Shown: positions 35,233 through 47,205, counted from the stretch's first letter. The stretch is 64,000 nt of DNA from Pseudorasbora parva (GCF_024679245.1 NC_090173.1:8199428-8263427), one strand, 5' to 3'. Notes: a model not told the origin generated them from the sequence alone. A program made the numbers and translations.

Positions 35233-36630
35233 TCATTCCCAAAGGTTCCATATTTCTGGCCGGGGGTGGAATATTGCACCCCCCGCCTGCGATAGAAGGG
35301 CCCTCCTCAGAGGGACCTGCCACGGGGGACCCGTCAGCAGAGCTATGATGTCCGAGAACCATACTCGAGTCTGCCAATGAGGAGCCACCAGAAGAAGACT
35401 GACTCCTTGCTGCCGGACTCTCTCCAGGACCACTGTAGGGCCCTCATGTGCAACAGGCCGAATGGAATCACGTTGGATGCTGCTGCTAAATGCCCTAACA
35501 CCTTCCAGAAGTGCTTCACGGTGACACTGTGGCCCAGCTTTATCCCTGAGACCATCGCGGGAGATAATTGTGCCTGCATTGAAATCGAATCCCATATTAT
35601 CCCCAGAAAACTCGTCTTCTGGGACGCCGTCAACATGCTCTTTTTCGTGTTGAGTCTCAGCCCCAAGCACTGAATGTGAGCCAGAACGACATCTCAATGT
35701 CGAACTGCCATCTTGTATGACTGTGCCAGGATTAGCCAATCATCTATATAATTCAGCACACGAATGCCCTGAAGTCTCAATGGAGCCAGAGCTCCATCCA
35801 TGCACTTGGTGAATGTGCGAGGGGAAAGAGCTAGGCCGAACGGAAGTACTCGATATTGGTATGCTTCTTCCCCGAAAGCGAACCTCAGGAACTTCCTGTG
35901 GCATGGAAGGATGGAGACATGAAAATAGGCATCTTTTAAATCTATCATGATGAACCAGTCCTAGGGTTGGATCTGACTCACGTTTGGTGGGAATGGTCGA
36001 CATCTTGAACCTGAATCTCCTCAGAGACCGATTCAGATACCTCAGATCTAAAATTGGCTGTAGCCCTCCATCCTTTTTGGGAACTAGTACTGGCTGTAGA
36101 ACCCGGCCTCCCTCTCCGACGGCGGAACTATCTCTATGGCTTCCTTTGCCAGCAAGGATCTTACTTCTTGTTCTATTACCCGAACCCGCTCTGGTACCAC
36201 TGCAGTCCATGTCACCCCGTTGAACTTTGGAGGAGGGTGACCGAACTGCAGTCTGTATCCTATTTCGATAGTACGCAGGACCTATGTTGATATCGAAGGG
36301 AATCAGCCCCTCGAGGCTGGTCTCGGGTGTTAACTGAGCCTCGTTTCCAACCCCCTGAAGCGGATGCCCGGCAGTGAGCAGCTGAAAACAATTTTCAGTG
36401 TGTGGACACATGTGGACACACGCGCTGCCCAGTCGCAGATCTTTTCCCGAGGCAACTGGAGCAGCACCGGTCCGTGGGAAAACAATGTGGCCCGAAGCGT
36501 CTGTGACAGTGGTATTACCAAAATGTTTACCTACTAACGAGAGTGCTGCACGAGAGGCAACCTCAATTGTCCTCGCGCGGGAGGGACCGCTCTGAGAAAT
36601 CCTACCGCAGCTAGGATTTCTTCCCAGCAC
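35233..36630 (-). pseudogene. DIRS reverse transcriptase / RNase H remnants
   Basis: In three frames: 'GWVLQPVLVPKKDGGLQPILDLRYLN'-like (35740-36630), 'MIDLKDAYFHVSILPCHRKFLRFAF' with 'PFGLALSPRTFTKCMD' and the catalytic 'LNYIDDWLILAQS' (35694-35948), then 'LNTKKSMLTASQKTSFLGI' and an RNase H-like end 'PLRRALLSQAGGAIFHPRPEIWNLW' (35233-35739). The LKDAYFH and YIDDWL motifs are diagnostic of DIRS. Confidence 0.8.
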
Positions 36631-36654
36631 CCTTCTTTGCCAGAAAGACGTTCC

Positions 36655-38475
36655 TCAGATCGCCCTTCGGCGCCACCTCTGTTGCCAGACTCCCAGAGGA
36701 GGGGCTCTAGAAGTGATGCTCTCTTTCTGCACCTGGTGGTGCGAAGAGCTGGCTGACAGCTGAGGCTGCCCGCTGGGGACAGCCTTCCCAGTTTTTGGCC
36801 GATGAGGGCGGAACTGTCGGAAGGGTGCGGACTGCTTTTTCGCCTCCTGAAACCTGTCGAAGACCAAGTTGACGGCGTCGCCGAACAGGCCAGAAGGCGA
36901 AATTGGGGAGTCCAGGAGAAAAGTCTTATCTCTGTCCTTTATCCCCGATAGATTGAGCCATAAATGTCTCTCTACCTTCACCAGAGAGGGCATGGAGCGG
37001 CCGATAGCATAATAGCACAAGCCGTCTCTTTGGTGACGCGGAGAGACAAATCCGCCGCCTTCCTAAGCTCGTGGATGTCCTCCGGGGAGGGACCCTCGCC
37101 CTTATTGAGCTCTTTAAGGAGGTCGACCTGGTAGGCCTGCAGAATGGAGAGAGTGTGCAGGGAACTACCAGCCTGACCCACCGCCATATATGCTCTGCCC
37201 ACCAAAGCTGATGTATCTCAGGTGATGGCAGGGTTTGGTGGGCAGTACCGGGGCTTTAAGGGACTATGCCGATTCGGGTGATTCACGAGTTCACACTTAC
37301 ATCAATTAAATAGAGTAAAGATTATGCGTATTTGGCGTGCTGTCCGGGGAGGGCTCCGGGCTCGGAAAATTTGCCCGAACCCAGAGTATCCCCCCCCCGA
37401 CATGGATAGTTTAGAACTAGATTGCAATTTGTGATTTATTTTGATATTTATAGCAGTTGATTTAAGTAAGTGCGGAGAAGGGGTGGTGGTGGGATGCTGA
37501 GAAACTGTCAATGACAGGAAGGTAAATCGGCTGTCTATATACACCTCCTATCATTGATTAATTTATTAGTTTAATGTGCTCCTCTTGTGTTCCAATTGGG
37601 TTGATTATCTGAGCCTGCTCCACCTGTGTTTAATTAGATTTAATTGTTTGCGCGTGCTTCTCCCGAAATTAGTTTGTGAAACTTCAAAAGATAGCTCGCG
37701 AGAGCATCTTCCACCCGCGACATCGCCCCATAGCTGGCCTCACGTGCCCCCAGTACATTAACATAATCTATTACAGGGAGGTTGGAAATGTGTGCTGAAT
37801 AAGGCCTATTCCAAGACTTGCACAACTCATTGTGCAAGTCAGGGAAAAACGGCAAGCCCCGGCAGTGTGACTGAACCCGGCGCGAGAGAAAACGATCTGC
37901 TTGCAGACTGGATCTCCTGTCTTTCTTGTGGCCAATCAATGTTTAATTTGGCCACAGCACGGGTCAGCCCCTCCATAAGCTCCTCTTTGGGGGGGTGGAT
38001 GATGTGGCGACACATATGCTGCACCACCCGCCTCAATACCGAGCTCATCCAGCTCCTCAGAACCGGAGAGCCCACGCATCGGGTTCTCCACCCTGGGGGA
38101 AGAGGCCGCAGCGCGGGCTCCCACACGGGGAGGGAGAACCTCTGAACTGTTAGAGGAAGATTGAGAAAGTGCCTCGGCAGTCTCAATCTCCGCTGACAAA
38201 TCCAGCTGTAAGCCCCATGATCTGCGACGCCGGGCCGCCTAGGCGGCCGCGGGCCCAGAACCACGGGGCTCACGTGGTTGGCCGGCCTCATCAAAGAACG
38301 CCAACCGTGAGCAAAGCACTCTGAGCGTCAGCAGCTCACAATGACTGCAGGCAACTCCCTCGAGAGCCGCCTGAGCATGCTGAATGCCCAGGCACTGCAC
38401 AAAAAGAGAGTGTGTGTCCACTCCCGAAATGAAGCGGGGAAACGGGTGCACACACCTCTTAAACTCAGGCGACAT
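36655..38475 (-). pseudogene. DIRS gag-like ORF remnants
   Basis: 38475-38239 gives the start ('MSPEFKRCVHPFPRFISGVDTHSLFVQCLG...HCELLTLRVLCSRLAFF'). 37939-37690 gives 'LPFFPDLHNELCKSWNRPYSA' and 'GAMSRVEDALASYL'. After an insertion, 37205-36655 gives 'VGRAYMAVGQAGSSLHTLSILQAYQVDLLKEL', 'LRKAADLSLRVTKETA' and a basic Gln/Ser-rich tail. Several frameshifts separate the parts. Confidence 0.7.
37255..37688. other. Insertion in the DIRS gag
   Basis: Gag homology stops at about 37688 (after SRVEDALASYL on the minus strand) and resumes at about 37250 (before VGRAYMAVG). The ~430 bp between has no coding homology. The borders and any duplication could not be fixed. Confidence 0.45.
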
Positions 38476-38489
38476 TCTTTATGTTTTTA

Positions 38490-38756
38490 TATATATGAGA
38501 CAGACAACAATTAATAGACAGACAATTCACACAGAGCGCTATGCTGAAGAGTGATAACTGACGCTACTATGCACCGGTCACCCCTTTATAGCTTCCGTGT
38601 ATGCCGTCACATCCATGTCATGACGCAGCACCAATCAGGATTGGACTAGTTTCATTCATACTTCAGATGCACTGATGCTTAGGGAGCATCTCCAAATTCG
38701 TCGTTCTGACGCAGTACGAAGTTCCCTCGATATAGGGAACCAAGATTCTTGTTAAA
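38490..38756 (-). repeat. DIRS left terminal repeat / leader
   Basis: Begins on the minus strand with GGTTCCCTATATCGAGGGAAC, an almost perfect palindrome, then CTGCGTCAGAACGACGAAT and a TATAAAGGGG box (near 38585). Fish DIRS elements start this way. Confidence 0.65.
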
Positions 38757-40050
38757 CATTAAATTGATTGTCATGCTTTATTGAATCAAACATTCATGGG
38801 CTGGTCAGCAGTAGGAAAAGTCAAAGCAGCTGATTTAATATATTGGAAAACTGAAATTTAAATCTTTACAAAATAATGTTTTTTAGAGTTCCATTTCTGG
38901 GGACAATTTCTTGCAATATGCCCGGCTTCCTGACATTTCAGGCATTGCCATCCTCAGTGAATCGTAACTGGGCTCGGGTGTTGTTCCTCTGCAGGCCTCC
39001 AGCCCTCTGTTGCTGTGTCATTAAGCTTTTAACGGCCTGTGTCAACTCAAGGATCTGTCTGCCCTGTTCAGTGACTACATCCACTACTTTTGATAATGTG
39101 TCTGGGTTATGGCCCGTGGCTTTCATTTCTGCACAATGTGTGCTTTCACTGAAGGAGCCATACGGACCACGTCAACTTTTAGGAGTTTGAACCCTCCCAG
39201 ATGGCTCCTCCCAGCCCCAGAGATAAGCTTCCTCCCTCACTTCTACCATATAACACTCAGGCTTGTCCCTTACATATTCCTGTCTGAGTGCAGGGTCTCG
39301 GATGCCCTCTACAAACTTATCTCTTAGCATTATCTTTTCATCTCCCACAGCTTCGGGTACACGCTTAGTAATCTGACCCAGAGCATGAGATCCTCCCCCT
39401 CTTTCTGCTTACGACTATAAAAGTCCTGGAGGAGTTGGGCATTAAGATAAGCGAGTATGTTAGTGGCTGTATCAGTGTCTACATCGCTTCGCAGCCAAAC
39501 CTCTTCTAATGCAGCACCTCACAGCAAAGACATAATAAAATCACACTCATCATTGGGTGTAATGTTTCGGGCTCTTCTACAAACTCATCTACTGTTTCCC
39601 ATCTTTTTCACTATCCCCTGTGAATGGGCTGATGTGACGTTCTCGGGGTACATACACATAAGTCTTATTAAGCCCACCCTTCAAAGATCAAGAGTAGCCA
39701 TTGCGTCATCGTGCTTTTGACTCAGTTTTCTCAACTTCAGATGAATGTCGTCCTCTTCCCCCTCTGAATGGTCAGACATGTTGCAAGTCACACTCTTGAA
39801 CGTGGTAGCTAAAAGGGACAGTTCGTGCCTACTTCAGAAATCCACAGGAAACACACGTCACCACTCTGTCACGTCCTGGCACCTTTCTACGTCCCGTCTC
39901 TGCTCTGCGCTGAACACTCCGTCTGGCCTTAGCAAGCTCCTTCCTCACCAGAGGCCTTTACCACTACCGTGTTTGCTTACCCGTGTGCCACTAACACTTA
40001 ACTGTCACTGGCAATATTGAGTTATAAAAAAGACCCCACTCCTGGTACCA
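38757..40050 (-). pseudogene. Fossil gag of an LTR retrotransposon
   Basis: From an ATG at 39779 (MSDHSEGEEDD...) the minus strand gives discontinuous Gag-like sequence ('LNAQLLQDFYSRKQKEGEDLMLWV') with many stops. A clean CCHC zinc knuckle (CX2CX4HX4C, C..C..GH..RNC) lies at 38944-38903. Upstream, at 40034-40050, is a primer binding site. Pol is absent; the element ends near the DIRS border. Confidence 0.6.
40034..40050 (-). other. Primer binding site for tRNA-Leu
   Basis: TGGTACCAGGAGTGGGG on the minus strand is a 17/17 complement of the 3' end (CCCCACTCCTGGTACCA) that I recall for tRNA-Leu(UAA). It lies five bases from the LTR. Confidence 0.7.
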
Positions 40051-40055
40051 AATTT

Positions 40056-40489
40056 TGTTGCCAGTTAACAAAATAAACCAATTGACACTGAATCACATTG
40101 TATATTTGGGTGATTTATTAAACTCAATCAATTTAGATTTTCTTCACTGTGATCTTAATGACTGTTAAATTAATAGTTTAACACAAAACAGCTGATAGTT
40201 CAGTATCACTCAATCATGTAATGCTGTAATAATGCTATTAAAGATAGCAATACTCAATTTCACCACACAGGGTCCCTCTAACTGTGTATAACTTCAAACT
40301 AAGATTTCTCAAGAAGATTGTCACAGGAAATAAAATACAGAAATCTTATAGTGTCAATTTCTCAATTTTCAATTATTACTAGTTGTTAGGGCACACTTTC
40401 AGGGTAAAACAATACACTTTACAAAGTCTTTACTTTGTAATTTACTCTACTGCCACTACCACTTTACAACATGGTAGTGGCACCCTACA
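40056..40489 (-). repeat. LTR of the fossil element
   Basis: On the minus strand TGTAGGGTGCC...CTGGCAACA (TG...CA), 434 bp, immediately before the tRNA-Leu site. The outer border is tentative because a LINE fragment abuts it. Confidence 0.55.
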
Positions 40490-41092
40490 CAAACACAAAA
40501 CAACACCAGTCCTCAGGTCTTTACACTGGCTTCCAGTTACATTTAGGATCGATTTTAAAGTACTATTACTTGTTTTTAAATCTCTCAATGAGCTGGGACC
40601 TCAATACATTACAGATATGCTGATTAAATACAAACCCAACAGATCACTCAGACCAGCAGGATCAAATCAGTTAGAAATACCAAAAGTTCACTCAAAGCAA
40701 GGAGAGTCTGCTTTTAGCTATTATGCCAGCCGCAGTTGGAACCAGCTTCCTGAACAGATCAGATGTGCTCCAACAGTAGCCACATTCAAATCCAGACTCA
40801 AAACACATCTGTTCAGCTGTGCATTTACTGAATGAGCACTGAGCCACTGTACGTCCGACTGATTGCACCTTATCTTATCTATGCATCATTTTTTAAATTA
40901 TTTTACCTTTGTTCTTTTGTTTGGTTATGATCATTTTACTGTTTTTAATTATCTTTACATTGTATTATTTTTCTAATGCATTTTTTATCCCTATTTTAAT
41001 TCCTTTTTATGTAAAGCACTTTGAATTGCCATTGTGTATGAAATGTGCTATATAAATAAACTTGCCTTGCCTTGCCTTGCCTTGCCTTAATA
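40490..41092 (+). pseudogene. LINE ORF2 C-terminus and 3' tail
   Basis: An open frame to 40835 reads 'TPVLRSLHWLPVTFRIDFKVLLLVFKSL', 'FSYYASRSWNQLPEQIR' and 'FKSRLKTHLFSCAF', the C-terminal region of L2/CR1-type fish LINEs. The 3' UTR ends GCTATATAAATAAA followed by four to five CTTGC units (41066-41090). The upstream part of the LINE is missing (5' truncation). Confidence 0.75.
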
Positions 41093-42824
41093 GAGAGATA
41101 CAGCCACGATCAGATGATAAGAGTAAATAATTTGTAACTCTAATGAGAGCAGTCTCAGTACTATGATACGGTCTAAATCCTGACTGGAAATCCTCACATA
41201 TACCATTTCTTTCTAAAAAGGAACATAATTGTGAAGACACAGCCATTTCTAGTATTTTTGATAGAAACGGTAGATTCGAGATTGGCCTGTAATTGACTAA
41301 TTCTTTAGGATCAAGTTGCGTTTTTTTAATAAGTGGTTTATAGCCAACTTAAAAGTTTTCGGTTCATATCCTAATGTCAAGGATGAATTAATAATATTAA
41401 GTAGAGGATCTTTGACCTCTGGAAGTATCTCTTTTAATAGCCTAGTCAGTATAGGGTCAAGCATACATGTTGTTGATTTGATGATTTAACAAGTTTAGCC
41501 AATTCATCTCCTCCTATAGCAGTGAATGAGTGTAATGTTTCCTCAGTGACACTACAATGCTCTGTCTGAAGTAATACTGTAGTAGGCAGCTGCATGGTTA
41601 TAATTTTATTCCTAATATTATCAATCTTACTAGTAAAGAAGTTCATAAAGTCATTACTGCTGTGCTGTTTACAAACATCAGAAGCTGAAGCTTTATTCTT
41701 TGTTAATTTAGCCATTGTATCGAATAAATACTTAGGGTTGTGTTTGTTTTCTTCTAAAAGAGATGAGAAATAAGCAGATCTAGCAGTTTTTATGGCCTTT
41801 CTGTATGCAATCATGCTCTCTTTCCACAAATTGCGAAAAACCTCTAGTTTTGTTTTCTTCCAGCTGCGCTCCATTTTTCTGGCTGCTGTTTTAAGGGCCT
41901 GAGTGTGCTCGTTGTACCACGGCGTTGGATTATTTGCTTTAATCTTCAAGCGCCGGGGAGCAACTATGTCTAAAGTGCTAGTAAAGAGAGAGTCAATAGT
42001 TTCTGTTGCAGCATCAAGTTCCTCTTGGCTATCCGTAATGCTGAGGAGATGGAACTGATGAGGAAGATTATGTACAAAGCAATCTTTAGTCGCAGCGGTT
42101 ATCGTCCTGCCATATTTGAAGCGAGGGGATGGCTTTGCAGCCTTAGGTAAATTAAGTATACATGATATTAGGTAATGATCTGAGATGTCATCGCTCTGCT
42201 GCAGAATTTTAACAGTATCAACATTTATTCCATGTGACATTATTAGATCTAAAGTATGATTAAGGCGATGAGTGGGTCCCGATACGTGTTGTCTAACTCC
42301 AATAGAGTTTAGAATGTCTCTAAATGCCAATCCCAATGCGTCTTTTTCATTGTCTATGTGGATATTAAAATCCCCAACAATTAGTACTTTATCTACGGCT
42401 AATACTAACTCTGATAGAAAACCAGCAAATTCTTTGATAAAGTCTGTATTGTGCCCTGGTGGCCTGTATACAGTAGCCAACACAAATGTCAGAAGGGATT
42501 TATCATTTACACTACACAGTGTTACATTAAGCACCAAAACTTCAAAGGAATTATATTTGAAACTAGACTTCTGAGTAATACTGAAAATATTATTATAAAT
42601 TATAGCAACACCTCCCCTTTACCTTTCAGACGTGGCTCATGTTTGTAACAATAATCTCGGGGGGTGCACTCATTTAAAGTAATGTAATCATCAGGTTTTA
42701 GCCAGGTTTCTGTCAAACACAGCACATCTAAGTTATGATCTATAATCATATCATTGACAACAAGTGTTTTTGGAGAAAGGGATCGAATATTCAGCAACCC
42801 AAGCTTTATCAATTGTTCATCCAT
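41093..42824 (-). pseudogene. LINE ORF2: endonuclease and partial RT
   Basis: '[33 protein letters not shown]' (endonuclease start), then after a frameshift 'ATVYRPPGHNTDFI', 'VLIVGDFNIHID' and 'DDISDHYLISCIL' (SDH motif). A lysine-rich linker ('PWYNEHTQALKTAARKMER') follows. RT remnants are '[30 protein letters not shown]' at 41246-41110. The catalytic YADD is missing. Confidence 0.8.
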
Positions 42825-42921
42825 ATTATATCTGTTGTTTATTTGTTGGACATCAATTAAATTTTTACTGTTGAATGGTTTTGATGTTTTTTTGTATTTA
42901 TTAGTTCAGGGAACAGACACA

Positions 42922-43927
42922 GGGCTCTATTTTAACGATCTGAAACTCAAGTGTCAAAGCACGAAGCGCAGGTAACTTTGTGGGCGGGTCTCGGCGCTGT
43001 TGCTATTTTCCCGGCGGGATAAATGGCTCTTGCGCCCGGCGCAAATCTAAAATGGGTTGGTCTGAAGTAGCTTCATTATTCATAGGTGTGGTTTGGGCGT
43101 AACGTGAATAAACCAATCAGAGCGTCATCCAACATTCCCTTTAAAAGCAGCTGCGCAAGTTCCCTTATGGATCGCTATTATTATGGCGTATTTACCAGGC
43201 GCACGCCAGGAGCGGTTCACAGCCGAGGAGACTGATGTTCTAGTAAGAGCAGTGAAAGACAGAGAAGTTGTGTTGTATGTGGATGGGAGAAACCCACCTA
43301 AAATAGCGTCGGTTAAACAGTTTTTCAGTCGATTTTTTTTTTCCTGGTTCTTGATGGACAAACCAATTTGCCAGATGTCCTTATATACATATATGTCCTG
43401 CCACTATTGGGCAAACAGGTCTGGTCCTTAATTACTACAATTGAATAATTTGTAAGCTAGATTTATGCCTATTTTTTCACATTTTCGTCGCACACCACAA
43501 TGATTTCCGTCATCTCATGTGTTAATATTTTTTTAGTGTAACAATTTATGATTTGCAAAAATAACTGTTGCATCTGTGTAGATTACATGAGCAAAGTGTA
43601 TGCGCGTTGTGCACGCTATACATTATGGTCAAGCATGCGCCCTTAAAATAGCATAATGAACAACGCGCAGCGCACCACTGACTTTAGACTAGGTTTTTTC
43701 TGGTCAGTGGCGCAACTGTTTAATGGAACAGCAAAATAGCACCAGGGATTGTTTGCGCCGGAACACGCCTCCTTTTTTGCGCTGAACCGCCCAGGGAGCG
43801 CAAGTTCATTCACTAGTTTAGCGACGTGCTTCTGTGGAGGGAAAAGCGTGCTTTGCGCGGGTGCAAAATAGGAATGACACATGCGTCGGTGTACAAAGTC
43901 AATTGCGCTGGGTGCAAGATAGGGCCC
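42922..43927. mobile_element. PIF/Harbinger-type element
   Basis: Ends GGGCTCTATTTTAAC and GATAGGGCCC with a 3-bp duplication ACA (42919-42921, 43928-43930). It splits a LINE. It carries only a Myb-like exon (43183 onward), so it is non-autonomous. Three-base duplications and Myb-like partner proteins are typical of Harbinger. Confidence 0.7.
43183..43330 (+). pseudogene. Myb/SANT-like N-terminus of the Harbinger partner protein
   Basis: 'MAYLPGARQERFTAEETDVLVRAVKDREVVLYVDGRNPPK' has the ERFT..E...LV..V..RE pattern of Myb-like proteins encoded beside Harbinger transposases. Homology fades after about residue 48 into Phe-rich noise, so the exon is 3'-truncated. Confidence 0.6.
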
Positions 43928-44021
43928 ACAGTTTCTATGTGATAATATCTAGGTGAAAGAGTCTCTATGTGCTGGGATTTATCTGACTCTGGTGACGTGA
44001 GACAGCTAGCAGACGGTTGGT

Positions 44022-44294
44022 TTAGCCAGTTTGTCTGCTTCCTGACCTGGGCCCCAGTGGTTTAGCTCTAAGACTATGTGCCAAATTACTAAAGAGAAGA
44101 GCAGCACCAGCCCAGGAGGGATGAATGTAGTCTATCTTCAACAGGTCAGGTCTGCCCCAAAAACTTTTCCAATTGTCTATGAACCCTATGTTATTTTGCG
44201 GACACCACTTAGACAACCAGCCATTGAGTGATGATAATCTACTAACTATTTCATCACTCCTTTTAGCAGGGAGGGGACCAGGAAAGCAAGTCAT
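44022..44294 (-). pseudogene. LINE ORF1 esterase-like C-terminus
   Basis: 'IVSRLSSLNGWLSKWCPQNNIGFIDNW' and 'GRPDLLKIDYIHPSWAGAALL' match the SGNH-hydrolase-like ORF1 found in CR1/L2 LINEs, including a D-x-I/L-HPS block carrying the catalytic His. The N-terminal part is absent. Confidence 0.65.
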
Positions 44295-44330
44295 AGATGC
44301 TCAAAACCACATTAATCTTCTATACAACTT

Positions 44331-44590
44331 TGACTAAATGATCTTATCGGTGTTTAGCTCGCTCTTTCTCCTGTAGCGGACTTTGATCTTGAAATGAGCT
44401 GATTAATTAATGATCAGCCTAACCTTAACTTATCAGAAAAGCCCTTTTACTGAGGTGGCGAAACATTTAAAGCAAACATAGTGAAGCTTTAAGTGTTTGA
44501 TATCTATGGATTTAATTATAAGCAAGACAAGTCAAGTGTTGATTTGAGAGGCTAAAGCGTTGGGTTAACTCATTGTAGGTTGCTGGCCGC
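44331..44590. other. Unassigned stretch
   Basis: No supported feature. Confidence 0.3.
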
Positions 44591-44935
44591 TTGGTCGTCA
44601 CTTTAAAAAAAAAAAAACTTTAATTTAACAAAAAAAAAAACTCCAAACATTTTTCTAAATTAACTTAATAAAGAAAAGAAACGAAATATAACTACTTTGA
44701 CATTAAAAACAAAACTGAACTATTTTAATAACTGCAACAATGTGTAAGGTTTGAGTTTCTTGTCTGCAAGCATTCATTTTAAAAATAAAACAAAAGTAAC
44801 GTTAACGAACTCATTGACATTTCAGTAATTGTAATGGCGTTACTTGATTAAAAAAACATTTAGTTACATGTGCTACCGCTAAAAGTAGTGGCGTTACTTT
44901 GTAGCGCGTTACTCCCAATACTGGATTTAGCGTAT
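44590..44935. repeat. hAT-type element, one end
   Basis: The right end reads GTAGCGCGTTACTCCCAATACTG, complement of CAGTATTGGGAGTAACGCGCTAC, a familiar fish hAT terminus. It is preceded by TGGCGTTACTT repeats. The other end was not found, so the left border is approximate. Confidence 0.5.
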
Positions 44936-44949
44936 TGATTAAAGCAGCA

Positions 44950-45380
44950 TTGTGAGTCTACAGCAAAAGATCCAGCATTTGTAATATTATTCTAACTCAG
45001 AGATTTGACTCTCAATGATTTATGTGATTCAGACCAAATGATTATTATGTGAAAACATAACCAACAACGCCTGATCATCTTTTACCTTTGCTTGTCTGGT
45101 TGTTACAACTCAGTTACAGCAGCCCAAAACTAAATCTAATGTTTGATATTGCTTCACATATGACATGGAGATTATTATGCAGGACTGTCATAACAAAAAG
45201 TACTAAATTTCAGTTGAGTTTTCACATATTTGTTGGATGAACTTCAAAGTACTTGGGAAAGAGGGTTAATTAACGGCATTTTTAAAGTTTCTTTTAATTT
45301 TCACTTTCTTGATGAAAACAATGAGAACTGTCTTACAAAATGAAGGGTCATTTCTTATCATAAAACACACACAAAGCTGT
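44950..45380 (+). repeat. Second copy of the ADP-ribosyltransferase 5' flank
   Basis: Matches 26150-26534 nearly base for base (GACCAAATGATTATTATGTG..., GCTTCACATATGACATGGAG...). The coding part that follows at 26540 is absent here. Confidence 0.65.
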
Positions 45381-46330
45381 TATATATCAAAAGCTGACCT
45401 TTAAAAGTTAAGGAGCTCCTAAGAAATAATACGCAACAAGAGACAACAATATTCTGCGGTAAGACTGGGGTGAAGTAAAACATGATAACTGATTTGAAAC
45501 TTCAGTTATCATGTTTTGAAACGTATAAGTACGTTTTTAAGTTGAAATAGGTGGATTTTTTACAGTGCATATATCAGTGAGCATCACAAGAGTTATGGAT
45601 TTTGTATGTGTGAAATGCAGTTGTGTTTCTTGTTGTCTGCGCTTCAAAATAACTTCACTAGATTTACTAGATCATCTGAGGGATTCGACTGAATCAAGAT
45701 AGCATTGAAGCTCTTCTCATTTCAGCTGCTCAGGTGAGCTTGTGTTCTAGTATGAATATTACAGACATGAATACTGACGACTGAGCCTTATGATTCCTGT
45801 TGATGTAGGATAACAGAAATGCTGCTTTGGAAAGACAGATGCTTCTTTTGTCTTGTTTTGTCTTTTTTTTTACTGTATAACCAAATTCAAAAAAGTTTGT
45901 GATTTGGGAGGGTTACAAGGGATAACCTGAACCCATTCTAAACAAAACTCAAGATCAAGAAATTATGTGAAACGCAATGAACTTTGGGATAAGCAGCAAT
46001 CAGGTTTACAAAATATTATTCAACTTAAACATCTTGGTATGATTTATTTGTTGATCTTCTCCTAATCAACTGATGAAACTCCTGCTGTGTGAAATGAGTT
46101 CTGACTGAAAATCACACCAGCGATGACCAACAGCCAATGAGAGAGGGAGATACAGGGCAGCGGGAGGTTCAGAGAGTTATAGACGGAATATCAGTATTTT
46201 AATAGATAGATTTACACTTCTGTCAAACAGAAACAAAGCACAAACATTTGCTTGTCCAGCCGCAACAGCAACACATTTGAAAATGATTTATTGACCTCCA
46301 ACTCTCTTTGCAGAACACAATCATTGCTCC
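45381..46330. other. Gene-free stretch
   Basis: No supported exon or element. Confidence 0.35.
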
Positions 46331-46344
46331 CTTTGTCTTCTCAA

Positions 46345-46580
46345 CCATTTATTGGAAAATAACCACAATCCCCCCTGTGCCTAAAAACAGCAAGTCTATA
46401 TCACCTAATGACTGAAGACCTATTGCCCTTACCAGCATTCTATGTAAATGCATGGAAAGGGTTGTGTTAAGGCATCTTGCAAAAACACAGATTTGGCAGA
46501 TAAATTGTAGTTTGCCTATAAAGCACAGAGAGGTACAGAGGATGCTACTTTAACTGTGAAGAACATATATATCAGAACAT
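46345..46580 (+). pseudogene. LINE reverse transcriptase fragment
   Basis: 'WKITTIPPVPKNSKS', then after a stop 'RPIALTSILCKCMERVVLRHL' and 'KHREVQRMLL'. The PVPK..(Y)RPIALTS...K..ER pattern is RT block 1-2 of a non-LTR element different from the L2 copies. About 75 codons with two stops. Confidence 0.6.
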
Positions 46581-46726
46581 ATTTTTTAATGACCAAACAC
46601 TTTACACCCCCCTAAACATTTATAATACATACAGGATGTTTGAGTCCTCTGGACCCGGGACTAATACAAATGGAAATTGTAGGTCCTGTGTACTTTCAAT
46701 CTGTCCTGTACCTTCATATGGGCCTG

Positions 46727-46728
<2 letters not shown>

Positions 46729-46782
<54 letters not shown>
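46729..46782. repeat. (GT)n microsatellite
   Basis: 27 GT units. A second short (TG)n run lies at 47011-47031. Confidence 0.95.
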
Positions 46783-46783
<1 letters not shown>

Positions 46784-47197
46784 CATGTTTTTCTATCGCG
46801 GTTGGGACTGAATGCACACTGACTTATGGGGACTCGTGTCACCATGGTGACATAAATTGAGGTCCCCATGAGGAAACAAGCTTATAAATCATACAGAATT
46901 AGTTTTTTTTTTTTTTTTGAAAAATTAAAAAATGCCTGTAGTTTTGTGTTTGTAAAGTATAAAAACCATTACGTCTATGGAGAGTCCCCACAAAGATAGT
47001 GAACCAGTCCTGTGTGTGTGTGTGTGTGTGTTTGTTTTTGTGAAATATCAGGACACAAATGTGTAAACTCATTCTTAGTTTTAACAAATGAGCTCCACCC
47101 TGATGAACGCTCAAAGTCCCTTTATCAGTAACCTGTCATAAAGCCTAAAGCGGCCTTCATAAAGAGTCCTTATTAAACCCTTCCCTTTCTGAACAGA
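46783..47197. other. Upstream region of the Ly6 gene
   Basis: No exon seen; poly(T) at 46903-46918. Confidence 0.35.
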
Positions 47198-47205
47198 TAT
47201 AAAAG
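47198..47205 (+). promoter_or_regulatory. TATA box of the Ly6-type gene
   Basis: TATAAAAG, 55 bases before the start codon. Transcription would begin near 47228. Confidence 0.6.

Larger units (their letters stand above)
35233..38756 (-). mobile_element. DIRS-type retrotransposon, 3'-truncated
   Basis: Minus-strand order is terminal repeat, gag, RT, RNase H. DIRS elements use a tyrosine recombinase instead of an integrase; here the recombinase and methyltransferase-like parts are missing because homology stops near 35233. The reading frames are broken repeatedly. A ~430-bp foreign piece sits in gag. Confidence 0.8.
41093..44330 (-). mobile_element. L2/CR1-type LINE in the opposite orientation, 3'-truncated
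   Basis: Minus-strand order is ORF1 esterase (44294-44022), endonuclease start (42824-42600), endonuclease and linker (42537-41446), partial RT (41440-41093). It is interrupted by a Harbinger element at 42922-43927. RT ends abruptly at the tail of the + strand LINE fragment. Confidence 0.75.

Noticed and set aside
37255..37688. Insertion in the DIRS gag as a natural intron
   Set aside because: Borders lack clear GT-AG signals in the gag strand and gag homology is broken elsewhere too; kept as an unclassified insertion.
40490..42824. Twin-primed LINE insertion
   Set aside because: The inverted 5' part lies beyond the 3' tail instead of upstream of it.
46620..46860. Cys/Val or His/Thr-repeat ORFs
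   Set aside because: They are produced by the (GT)n microsatellite.
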